Source of the DNA: Oasisia sp. SBJ-2009
Taxonomy: Eukaryota; Annelida; Polychaeta; Sabellida; Siboglinidae
Length of the DNA stretch: 64,000 bases
Assembly (NCBI GenBank): GCA_964017155.1
Contig: OZ024856.1
Coordinates: 13,842,625-13,906,624, forward strand
Direction: 5' to 3'
A program made the position numbers and the translations under genes. Below are positions 37,688-49,600 of the stretch, piece after piece. The stretch's first letter is position 1, and each line of letters opens with the position of its first letter. The notes beneath the pieces are model-generated. The model was not told where the DNA came from and searched no databases. It worked only from the letters and a program-made list of their open reading frames with translations.

Positions 37688-38165
37688 TGTCGCGCTTACA
37701 TTTTTTCCGGTCGTTAGAAACGTTCCGATTGACGTTTCTGCGCATGCGTAATAAATGTAAAATCATCAATGTCCAGCGAAACAACAAAGCATTTTCGGTA
37801 TAAATGTCACGAGCTGCTCGATAACTCTCCTGTGATGATTACTGTGTAGAGTTTCTAAAAATGTCGTTCAATGCAATAAAATATTACGTTTTTTTTATAA
37901 ATCACTGTCACGGATTATGGCGCACTAGTGTCACGTGATTTACGCTTGCTATCAAAATACACCTCAAAACTTGTTTGCCTCGTGTTAATTTGCGACAAAT
38001 AACTTTGCGAGGTTATATACATCCTAAGACCTAACGAACAATGTGTAGTATTTATACCATAAATGTTTTGTCATTTCGCTGCACATTGATGGTTTTATAT
38101 TTATCGCGCATGCGCAGAAACGTCAATTGGAACGTTTATGACGCCGGAAAAATGCAAGCGCTACA
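37688..38165. mobile_element. MITE with ~115-bp terminal inverted repeats
   Basis: Left terminus TGTCGCGCTTACATTTTTTC; right terminus inverted TGTAGCGCTTGCATTTTTCC. The arms continue through CGTTTCTGCGCATGCG and TCATCAATGTSCAGCGAAA in inverse orientation. 478 bp, no coding capacity, target duplication unclear. Confidence 0.8.
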
Positions 38166-38196
38166 CCGTAACTCTTAAATTCGTTAGGGGAATCTC

Positions 38197-38290
38197 GGTT
38201 ATCGCCGTAGCTGAATTGGCAGACGGGCACACGTTAGATGTGTTCGCTTTTACAATCGGAAGGACACCGGTTCGAACCTGACTCGAAACC
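38197..38290 (+). pseudogene. tRNA-like pseudogene or SINE head
   Basis: A B-box sequence GGTTCGAACC and an A-box-like TAGCTGAATTGG lie at tRNA-like spacing (class II length). The acceptor and T stems pair imperfectly, and an AAT-rich stretch follows. A functional tRNA is therefore unlikely; a tRNA-derived SINE fragment fits better. Confidence 0.4.
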
Positions 38291-38533
38291 AAAATAATAA
38301 TAATTATTATATTCTGTATATTTAATAATATATAATATTATTATACATTCATTTTGTAAATTTTTACATTTTGCCAGTTTGGAGATGACCCTTTACCCAA
38401 AGATACCGCGAAAAGTCCCTCGATACATTAACACCCACAATGCATTGCATTTCCGGCTTAGCGCTCAACAGAGAAGTTGTAACATGTCATGTCCTTAAAA
38501 CTCGTTTCGTTTGATTAACAGAAAAGTTAAAAT

Positions 38534-38695
38534 ATGTCTGATGGGAAAAGATTGACAGATGAAAAGCGATATGCGTTGATGTCAAAACATTCGATTCGTG
38601 CGTTTGCCGAATCTGTCGGAATTACCGATGTTTCGGATGAGGTGGCCAGCATTTTGCAGGAAGATGTCATTTATCGACTGCGCGAAGTTATCCAG
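38534..38695 (+). CDS. TAF6L: TAF6L exon 1: start and first part of histone fold
   Basis: ATG at 38,534 opens MSDGKRLTDEKRYALMSKHS, then IRAFAESVGITDVSDEVASI and EDVIYRLREVIQ, matching helices 1-2 of the TAF6-type histone fold. 54 codons, phase 0. The donor CAG|GTTCCG is weak, but the next exon continues the fold exactly, which supports it. Confidence 0.88.
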
Positions 38696-41120
38696 GTTCC
38701 GCTTTGTCAAGTTATTTCAGTATTGTCAAGTTTAGATAAAGACTGGGTATTGTGGTTTGGTCTTAGAAGTGGACTAACTGAATTAGTACTATCTAATTAC
38801 CAGTGTAATGATTACATGTCACTGTGCAACATTTAGTCACACCGGAGAAAACCGGCAACAATCGGCATCGAAATTGACGTAAACAAAACAGTAGAAATGA
38901 CAATGTAGCACACCGGGCCCGGCACACATCTTACTGACAAATAAATGCCGAATGAATGGACACACTAACACAATAACAATTAGTGGCCATATTCCAGTTA
39001 ACTCATCTAACTTGTTTACTCCTAAATACTTCAGTTCATTTGAACAAATGGCTTACGTTTCCACACGAGGCATATCCGTATTTGATAACCTCTGGCTCTG
39101 CACTGAGTCTGCAAACTTCTCGCATAACAACCATCTGTCGTCAAACATTACTGGACCATGTCATTGGTACTAGTTAGGCTCTGCTTACAGTTTGCCCACT
39201 GCCATCAGAGTGTGTTGTTGCTGGCGACGTGTGCTCTGGGCCCTTTATATACTGAGTAAAGAATTGGTAATCTTATACTTAGCTGGCAATTTTTTTTCTT
39301 CACCTTATATCGATGTGTATGTGTTCGCGTTGTGATTTTACATCACTTCCGGTACAAAGAAGTAAGTTTAAAAAAAATTATTTGTGTATTAGAACAATTT
39401 AAACACGCAGAGTCAAAAAAAATCGCCTCTGCGATTCTGGTGCCGCTGAGAGGCACCTACAGCTCGCGCCATATTTGCAGCGGTGACATGGCGTTGTTTA
39501 CTTCGACTCGGGGGTTTAAATTGTTCTAAAATACACCCAAAAAAAATCTGACTTCTTTGTACCGGAAGTCATGTCATTGCGAACACATACACATCGATAT
39601 AAGGTGAAAAAACGGGTTTAAAAGGCCGTAATAATTTAGGCCAGTTAAGTATAAAATTACCAAGAAGTTGAACTGGGTTTTTTCAGCCAGAACGCCATTT
39701 CTATGGTTGCAAACAAAATGTCTGCCAATTTTAGCAAGTATTTGCAAATTTTGAAACAAGAATTGTATTATAATCTGGATAAAACCATTTTGGATATGTT
39801 TTCTTCAAAATACACCATACCACCTGGGTTGTGTGGCCGTATGCACCACCATTGTAATTTCAGACCAATCTGAATCAACAATACGCCCTGTTATACATAA
39901 TGCAGCGTGTTCTTCCATCATGTCACCAACATATGACAAGCTGGTTGGTGTTTGATGTACAAATTAGTTGAAATTACTTTGTATGCCTGGGCTTGGTGGC
40001 ATGAGTCCACAATAAACATACTTTCATATTTGGCAGATTACTTGATAAGAGTGTTAAGTTTACCGTGTTTTCATTATTTCATATATGATGTTTAGAAAAG
40101 ATGGAGAAATAAATTTTGCTTGATGTTTAATTACTGCATTTGTGTTTTAGAATAGCTGTCAGTTCATGCGACATGCTCACAGAAAGAGACTTACCTGTAG
40201 TGATTTCAACAAGGCATTGAGAAACGTTGATGTCCAAGTGAGTGATTCTTAGTTCAACATTACATCTCAGCCGGGTGTATTAGATTGTTGACCAGGCTCT
40301 TGAGTCACCTCAGGACACACGACTGACCACTGGAAGATGTTATCCTTGTTTCACGAGACTGGTTTTCGAGATTGGTAAAAATGGGAGTTATGGACAACAG
40401 AAATGTGATTTCTCAGTATGTGGTAACATGTTACATGGACATAACATTTCACAATTGAGGAAACTCTGCAAAGGGCAGAATTGCAAGTACAATTATTGAA
40501 AATGGTAACTTTGCTGAGAACTACAAAGGCTATGATAATCATATCAATAGAAAATAAAAAAGTACTGAGCAAGGCTGATGCTAGGGTACAGACAATATGG
40601 GTGCTTTACATAAATTGACACACTGAATGTAGTGTTTACATAATGTTTTCCATCTTTCTAATATTTGTTAATTTATTATGCAGCCAATCATTGGCCATGG
40701 ATCATCTGAGACGTGTCCATTCCAACAGTCAAAGGAGGCAGACCTGTATTTTGTGGAGGATGCAGATGTGAACCTGGCCTCATTGGCCAGCAGCAAGATT
40801 GTGCCCACCCATCTGGGGTGCGCCACAGTGAAGGGTAAGTAGTGGGGGTGGGGTGGGTTTGGTGCTGTTGATTCAGTCAGACACCACAGGGAAAGATGTG
40901 CAGCCCGAAGCATCTTTCCTTTTAAATGTTTGCTTTAAAGTATGATTGTAGTTTCTTAGGCTACACGATGTATTTATAAACAAATATATATAAAACACAA
41001 ACTTATAACTAGCATTCTAACATGTGTGCACATATGAATGCATATGAATACATTCAACACATACATGCATATATACACGCACACATACACGCATGTACGC
41101 ATGTACGCATGTACGCATGC

Positions 41121-41192
<72 letters not shown>

Positions 41193-44100
41193 GCTGCTGT
41201 ATTACTTGTTGTGTTAACCCTATGTTGCAGCCCAGTGGTTGGCTGTGGAAGGCACACACAAGGGTCCAGGACTTCCTCATGGTGCTCAAGGTAAAGGGTT
41301 AACATTTTACCTGAACATTTACACCATTTGGGGCTAGAACTGAACATTGTTTCTAATTGGGAAATTGAAAGAAACCAAATAAAACATGTATATAATATGA
41401 GAGTATTTCAAGAAAATAAAGTTTATGTATTTGTACTAAAGTACATTGTGTCAGTATTGTTATTTGTGTTTTTGGATATGATTCTACTTGGAAAAATACA
41501 CCCTCGCAAGCCCGGGATCAAACCTATCCCTGGCTGATCATCTCTGTAAAACTGCGGAGTGTGCAGAATCAAACTATGCAGTTATAGCAATTAACTAGCC
41601 AGTCACTACTGTGCCAGCCGTGGGAACAGTGCAAACACCCCGCCCCAATTGGAAGACAGAAACATGGCTTGTGGGAATCCCATTAATGTCCTAAACATTG
41701 CATGTAACATAAGCAGCATGTGGCTGAAATCACCCAAAATTACCATTTGGCTGGCTGCCGACCAGTCTCAGGCGATTCCATTTGCTGATGTTAAAAGAGA
41801 ATTTTTTGAAAGGCATGTGTCAGTGGTAGACAGGAACTGCTTGTGGCGATGGATAAATGTACTAGACCAAGTATATTAAAACTAATGTGCATAACTTGGA
41901 TACTTAGAGTATGAATGATGAAATAATAAACACTCGTGGTCATTGTATGTTAGGAATTACACCTTATATCTCAATTGTTTTTAATTGTAATATAATTAAC
42001 TATTATTTATTTTTAATATCGACTATTTTTTAATATCTACTATTTATCAACTATTAAATTATTTATTTATTTATGTTTCAATTGTAATATAATTAACTAT
42101 TATTTATCAGTTATAGTATTTTAGTATTATTAAGACTAATATTATTTATTTATATTGAAAACGTTTGACTGATCTGTTTATTTTACAACTACGTCTCTAT
42201 TTTTATTTTGAGGTAATCTGTATATTCATGTAAAGTGTAATGCGCCTCTGAATGGTTTTATTGCTAGAGATATGGCGTAGACAAATACTGTTAAATACTG
42301 TTATTTATTATTATTATTTATTATTGTAGGGCGGGTGATCAGCAAGGCAGTGCGAGGGGTGTCGGCTGACCTATTAGCCTACTACAACAACATCACCAAG
42401 GCCGTCCTTGGTTCTGATGTACAGCTCATGAAGGTAAGGACACAGTTTCAAATTTGCTTCCCGATAATCGGACAATATCGATATCTAATCATGACCTCAT
42501 TCTGTGTTTATGGAAATAGTCATTGCGCTGGTGGTAATAATTGATCTTTTTACACGTGTAAAGTCTACATAGTAAGGTTTGATTGATTTATTCTGTTGCT
42601 TCTGGAATAAACTATTATCGAGCAGTGTATCATGTTTTTGTGCATAATAAATTACATATGTGTATATGAGGGGTATTATAATGCTTTTCTCATGGACAGT
42701 AGCCAAACTTTCTATCTAGGATTAATCTACGGCCCTTTGGAAGAAAAGGAATATTAAACAAATAAGTCTTTGCTTAACGTTTCTTATGGATGTTAAGAAT
42801 TACACCTGACATTATATTGGTGGTGCAGGAAACTATTTTGTGCAGCTGTATACATAGCGGACTCCAGGTAATCCAGTAATGGGAATATCGGATGCACCTT
42901 GTATCAACTGCAGTCCAGGAATTGGCATATTGTGAATGACATTACAATAATTATATACTTTTGGAAAGTTATGTAATCTCCTTAGTTGTAAAATTTGTTT
43001 TAGTTAAAACCGTTGCTGAAGTTTGTTATAATTATTTTTGTAAATCATCTTGTGAGGATATTTTCACTTGACACTGTCTCTTCTGTTGTTTCAGCTGGCC
43101 TTGACAGACCTGCGAGTGAACACAAAGATATCCCCCTTGTTGCCGTTCCTCATCAACTTTGTCTCAAATGGGGTATGTATTGGTCAATATTATGCTTATG
43201 TAATGTACAGTAAAAATTATTATAATACAATTTGAATTGTTCCTTTGTCCAGGTTGTCAGTATTTATTGCAGTTAGTTGGAAATCGATTTCCGTGAGGAT
43301 AGGGATGCTTAGAAACAGGACTGTTTACTAGTATCTCTCTCTGCTGTCCATCTTGTTTGATGATGACATCAATTGAGAGTTGTGTCCTTGTGTTTTTCTC
43401 ATTGGTGAGAGACGAGTCTGACTCGAGCAACAAAGCCACTGTTTACTAGTACATGATTATGAACTATTATTATTTGGGAATCTTTCCAAGAAAGACGACT
43501 ACATAATTTTTGTGGTACACAATGCACACATCATATGCATGCAGATCATGGGCACACACCCACACACAGCACAGAAATGGGGTGAATTTTAAAACCAACA
43601 GATTTTATATTGTCTGTTATTTCATTCACCAATTTTATTACAATATTGAGGATTTGCTGTGGAAAAGCAAATAAAAAATTCTTAACGTTTCATCATACAT
43701 TTCTCAAGGTTGTACAAGGGCAGTGTATAGATTAAGAGAATACCAGTGTGACAGTGTCTCTGTAGCATCTCTCTGTCAACATTGACATGTCTTATCCGCT
43801 GCAGGTAAAGACAGCCAGTCACGACATCACACAACTGACGAAGCTTCTCCACACGGTCAGAGCCGTCATCAGCAACACTTCCCTCTTCCTAGAGCCCAGG
43901 CCTTACGTACGTACAACCACGTGTGTATCACAGTCACTGACAACACCGCCCTCTTCCTAGAGCCCAGGCCTTACGTACGTACAACCTCTTGTGTATCACA
44001 GTCACTGACAACACCGCCCTCTTCCTAGAGCCCAGGCCTTACGTACGTACAACCTCTTGTGTATCAGTCACTGACAACACCGCCCTCTTCCTGGAGCCCA

Positions 44101-46579
44101 GGCCTTACGTACGTACAACCTCTTGTGTATCAGTCACTGACAACACCGCCCTCTTCCTGGAGCCCAGGCCTTACGTACGTACAACCTCTTGTGTATCAGT
44201 CACTGACAACACCGCCCTCTTCCTGGAGCCCAGGCCTTACGTACGTACAACCTCTTGTGTATCAGTCACTGACAACACCGCCCTCTTCCTAGAGCCCAGG
44301 CCTTACGTACGTACAACCTCTTGTGTATCAGTCACTGACAACACCGCCCTCTTCCTAGAGCCCTGGCCGTATGTACGTACAGCCTCTTGTATATCACAGC
44401 CTCTGACCCACCCTTTATGTACATACGTATTCATGCAGCCACAACAAATGCTCAATTTCACTGTCAACAGCGTTTAGTTAAATCCGTTCCAGAACTCTTT
44501 TGTGGGATTTCTGCTAGAAAAACTGGTGCAGTTAAAACAGTAAAGGTACGTTGTCATAGCGCATGGCATCGTTAGAGCTACTATGACGTCAAACCTGTTT
44601 AACCTTTCTTGTTGGTTGGTGCATTCCAACATAAACTCGGCTTTTTTAGGAAGAGTTATGTTAATAAAGCAGTGTTTCTAATTATGTATTGCGTTGTGTT
44701 TCTAAAGCTGTGTTACTATGGCTGTTTACCAGAGTGGGGCACTGGGGTTTATCTCATGTAAATGTTGTGTGGAACCTATTTTCAACTTTTAGCTGGAAAT
44801 GCTACTACAAATTATTTGTAATATACTACAATTTTCCCCCAAAGTTACAGTTTAAAATACTGAGATCTTTGCATTTTGCACAATAAATTTAGTTGCAACA
44901 AGTAGTATTGATCAGTTGCACATTAGACCATTCTGTATGTTGAAAATAGACGTGGTATAGATGTGCTACACATTATTCATTTCTGAGTGTTGTACACACG
45001 TGTTGTTGGAACTGCTCGTACAATATTATGTCATATATGTTATACATTTAAACTAGCTTGCTGTTGTAATTGAAACTGCTAGTACAGATATGTTACACAT
45101 TACACCTTGCTGTGTGTTGTAATTGAAACTGCTAGTATAGATGTGTTACACATTACACCTTGCTGGGTGTTGTAGTCGGCACTGCTAGTACAGATGTGTT
45201 ACACATTACACCTTGCTGGGTGTTGTAGTCGGTGCTGCTAGTAAAGATGTGTTACACATTACACCTTGCTGTGTTATAGCTGGAGCTGCTGCTCCAGGCT
45301 GTGCTCTACTGTCTGCTGGAGCCGGCCTCCATCAACCCTCCGTATGGCGACTGGACACTGCGCGACTACGCAGCCCGGCTTCTCACTCAGATCATCAGGT
45401 ACACTCAGTTGTAGTTGCACACACTCTGACTTCAGTAGGGTCAGTCATACGTCAGTCTAAACATGATAGCATTAAGTACAGGTGACTGGGGAGTTGGGTT
45501 ACATTTGTGTGTGGCATCATCAGGGAATTGGGGGTCAGGAATCATATGTGAGTGGGGGCTTGGGAGGGTTGGGTAAGTGGGTGTTATTTTTGAGTGGGGG
45601 TGAGGTGTCATTTGTGACTAGGGGTTGGGTGTCGTGGGGTGTGGGGGGTTGGGAATTATGGCTGAGTGGGAGGATTCGGGGTGACTGCAGCATGGGGAAT
45701 ATATAGCTACAGTGGTGTCATCTGTCGACTAGAACACTGATATAAGTTATGGTGTGTGAATGTCACAACTGGACATGGTTTTACTGTCTGACCAGTGATG
45801 TCTTGGCAACCACATGAAAACAGTTGATAGTTAAATTAACAGTCAATGGCCTACTGTGATCACTTCAGCTACCACGATACAGCAGTAGTTTGATAGGTCT
45901 TTACTATGCAGTATGTTGAATGTATGTTTTTGGTTTCACTGGTACATATTCTTGGGGTTTTCTTGTTGTCAGGAACCCCCCTCAATATGTGGATACGTAC
46001 AGTAAATGGTGATATACAATGGTCAGTTGTGGAGTGATAACTTTATGATCTATGTGTGTGTTTGTGGTTTTAGAGACTGGTATAGTGTAACAGATCTATG
46101 TGAATGTTTGTGGTTTCACAGACTGAGTGATAGCAAATCTATGTGGATATTTGTGGTATCAGAGACTGAACTATTAGCAAATCAGTTCTGTGTGTGTCTG
46201 GTTTCAGAGACTGTATAATATCAAATCTGTGTGGGTGTTTGTGGTTTCAGAGACTGGGACAGTTCGTTGAACCAACTCAAGCAGCAAACTCTTAGTGCGC
46301 TACAAGAAGTGCTCTATGACCTTGCACGACCTTTCTCATCACACTACGGAGCCATTGTTGGACTGACTGCACTTGGGCCTCAGGTAGAGTCCAATGGCGA
46401 ATTTTGTTAGTTATAAAAAGTATCTCTCCATTATGGATACATGTTAGTCTGAACCAGTCACTAAAGATAAATACCCCATTTTGTGATAGTAGGCAACCCT
46501 TGTGATCACGTGATCATGTGATTGTATCATAAATGTCGAAAGACAACAAATTGCATTAGAAACCAGGACAATGATGGAA

Positions 46580-46633
<54 letters not shown>

Positions 46634-49600
46634 ATGCCTGGCTGTATTGGGCATCTGGTTAATAATCCCCCATGGAGTAATGTCCCAGTTGCAGAACATC
46701 TAAGGGTCCACTTGGTTGAGCATATATAATATACTAAAGTGAACAAAAACAAAGCTGATGTCACAGGCTTAAGATGCTGACTGGAAGTCTGGAATCATAG
46801 GAAAAGTTTGAATTCCGTCTCTGTGATCACTTAAAGGCAATGGTCTATGTGGGGGGAGATTCAGAGTAGTAAACATTTGCAGCAGTGCTTTATTGATACA
46901 TATCCCACCATTACTCGTGACATCACTGACTGTGTGTGTGTTGACTGGGTGTTTTCTCTGGGTTGGGGTATCAGGAACAGTGGAGGACACATTGAGCACG
47001 TTCTGTAAATAAAAGCATTTGTGTTGTCAATACTTTCCCTACGATTCCAGATTTACGGGACACCCTGTAGATTGCACATAATCATATCAACGTAGTTGAG
47101 TTGGCTCGATGTATCATCAAAAGTGCTGATATTGATTGTATTCCATGATATTTATGTGAATGTTACAGTATTAAGATGTATGGATTGTTGTCTAGCACTC
47201 AGATTGTCATGTGCCATATAATTTTGCAGGCAGTCGAAGATGTTCTGCTTCCACATATCCCCACCTATTGGCAGCACCTGCAAGCTGTCATGGAAGGCAA
47301 ATCGGTCGCCAACGCTCAGAAGAAGGCAGAGGGATGTCACGTGACAGGAGCCATCCAGGTTAGACGTCTCTCCTCCAAATAATCTTTACCTCGATTTCTA
47401 CTGTGTATTTCATTAATTTGTCCTAGTATATATATATATATAGATATATATATTTTTTTTGGTTACTGACAATTGTACTTTTTAGATGAAGAATATCAGT
47501 TAAACACTTTGGTTACCTTGTAGCCATTGAAGGTATATTCAAGTACGTTTCCATTTAAACATAACTTTAATAAGGGAGTGCCTGCTATGTGGCTGGATTT
47601 TTATGTTAATTACTATTATGTTTTCTAGCAAATTGCATTTAGTTACGAGGTTGTTCATTAAACTCACCACAGTGTTCGCATTTTAAAAGTTTCTACCACA
47701 AAACCCGTTGAAATGATAAATAAAACATCCAGTTTCAAAACTGCCGAGACCAGCCAAGTTAAACGCAGTGTACTTTGATGTTTACCATTCCCACATTAAA
47801 TACTGCAGAGTTCCTGGTACAAATTACTGTGATGGCAAATCCCAGGCACAGGAGCTGATCCGGTGCCCAGAATTACTAGCCGTGGTAACTTGTCACAGGA
47901 TGCTTCCTGTGTTGAACACAGAAAATGGGACATCGTTGAACATCCAATTCAGTTAACTCAGTCTGATGCGGTAGTATTGCCAGTAGGGCTTGTTTTGAAG
48001 ATGGCTGTTTTATTTGCCATTTAAAAATATTTTTTAAATTGAATTAACTAAACTAAACACATCTGGGCAGTTGGAATATATTTGCCGTAGTTGTGACATC
48101 ATGTCAGTTTAGGCCTGAATGACTGAGATAAAATAATTGAGACACATCAGACTATATTTAACAAGATTTAACAAGATTGCCACCTAGAGATTCAACTCTA
48201 GATGGCAGGTGGACTAGGAAGCCCTTTGGCTTATCGAGAGTCCAACCTATCTATCTAAGTATACCCCGCCCGTCTTAGGTATATGTTGATTTTATTTTTT
48301 TAAATATTAACACTACTAGCACCTATACAATGAGCTGATGATCTGTTCCATTCGTTTAATGTTCTTTGTGAAAATTTTAATTTTCTAATATCTAGTCTAC
48401 ACTGCTTCTTTGCTAATGTAACTCCATATCCTCTAGTCCTTCTTTCTTCCTTGACCGAGAAAAAAATATTTCTCGCGATGCTTTCATACCCATTCAATAT
48501 TTTCAACACCTCAATCTGATCTCCTCTCAATCTTATGGTTTCTAGTGTTGTTAAACCACATTCTTTTACACGCATTTCGTAACTAATATTCCCGAGTTTT
48601 GCATATATGTGACATCACCATTTCAGATGGCTGCTGAGTGCATCATCCATACGCGAGGAAGCCGCCTGCTGCGGTGTCAAGACACACCACCAGAGCGCGC
48701 CACTGACACGACTAGGAAGACGTCATTAGAACCTGTGGCTGGTGGTGACAGATCGAGTCCATCGGTGACAGAACCCTCCGACAACCCCAACACCTCCACC
48801 CCAGTGAAGCGTGAGAGCCCACCGGCAGATCGCGACGATCCCGCATGGTCAGCGGTGCACCTGACCGATCAGAGCGATCTGATTGGTCCGGTGATAACGC
48901 TGCCGGAGAACACAAACCCCTACCAGGTCCTGGCCGACCTGTACTCGGAGCTGTACGAATACTGCGGCGACAGTCTGGCCGGGAAACTGCCCATACACAC
49001 CGTGACGAACTGGGAAGCTCCACGGAAGAAGGAAGTTCACGTGACATTCGAGGATGAACACTCGCACAAGACGGGGGAACAGCTGCTGCAGGAGTTTCTC
49101 GACACGCCCTACCCCGTTGCCATGGATACGGTGCAGGCAGGGGAGCCGAAGGGTGAGAGCCAGAGTGCTGATGGGACGGTCGAGGACATGGACTACGACC
49201 TAGACGAGAAGTCGGAGAAATCCGAACCATCGGAGCGGTCATCTCGGTCCGAACGGTCACACTCGGACGAGAGTATGTCGTTCCTGGGCGACGACGCCGA
49301 CCTCACGGTCAAGGCGACCGTCAGTGACCCGTCGCTGGGCATCAAACTGACCATCACAAAGCGACCGAAGGTGAAGCCTCCGTCGCCGGAACCGCACAAG
49401 ATGAAGCCAGTGTCGAGACGTTCGTCCCGTCAGACGGCGGCCTCGGTGTTTGACAGCAGCTTCCGGACCAGGACTCGTGCCACGTTTGTCTTTCAGCTGC
49501 AGGGTTGTGAACAGATACGTGGGGCCGGGGAGACGCGGTCACTGGCTGGACACCGGTCACCTGTGTCCAGTCCCGCGGACACCTTCAGTCGAGTGAGTGC

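Noticed and set aside
38197..38290. Functional tRNA gene
   Set aside because: The B box is good, but acceptor and T-stem pairing is poor and an AAT-rich tail follows, which fits a SINE or pseudogene.
43989..44477. 162-codon ORF with a 22-residue repeat
   Set aside because: It follows from the 66-bp period of the intronic array; exon 7's own frame stops at TAG in the first extra unit.
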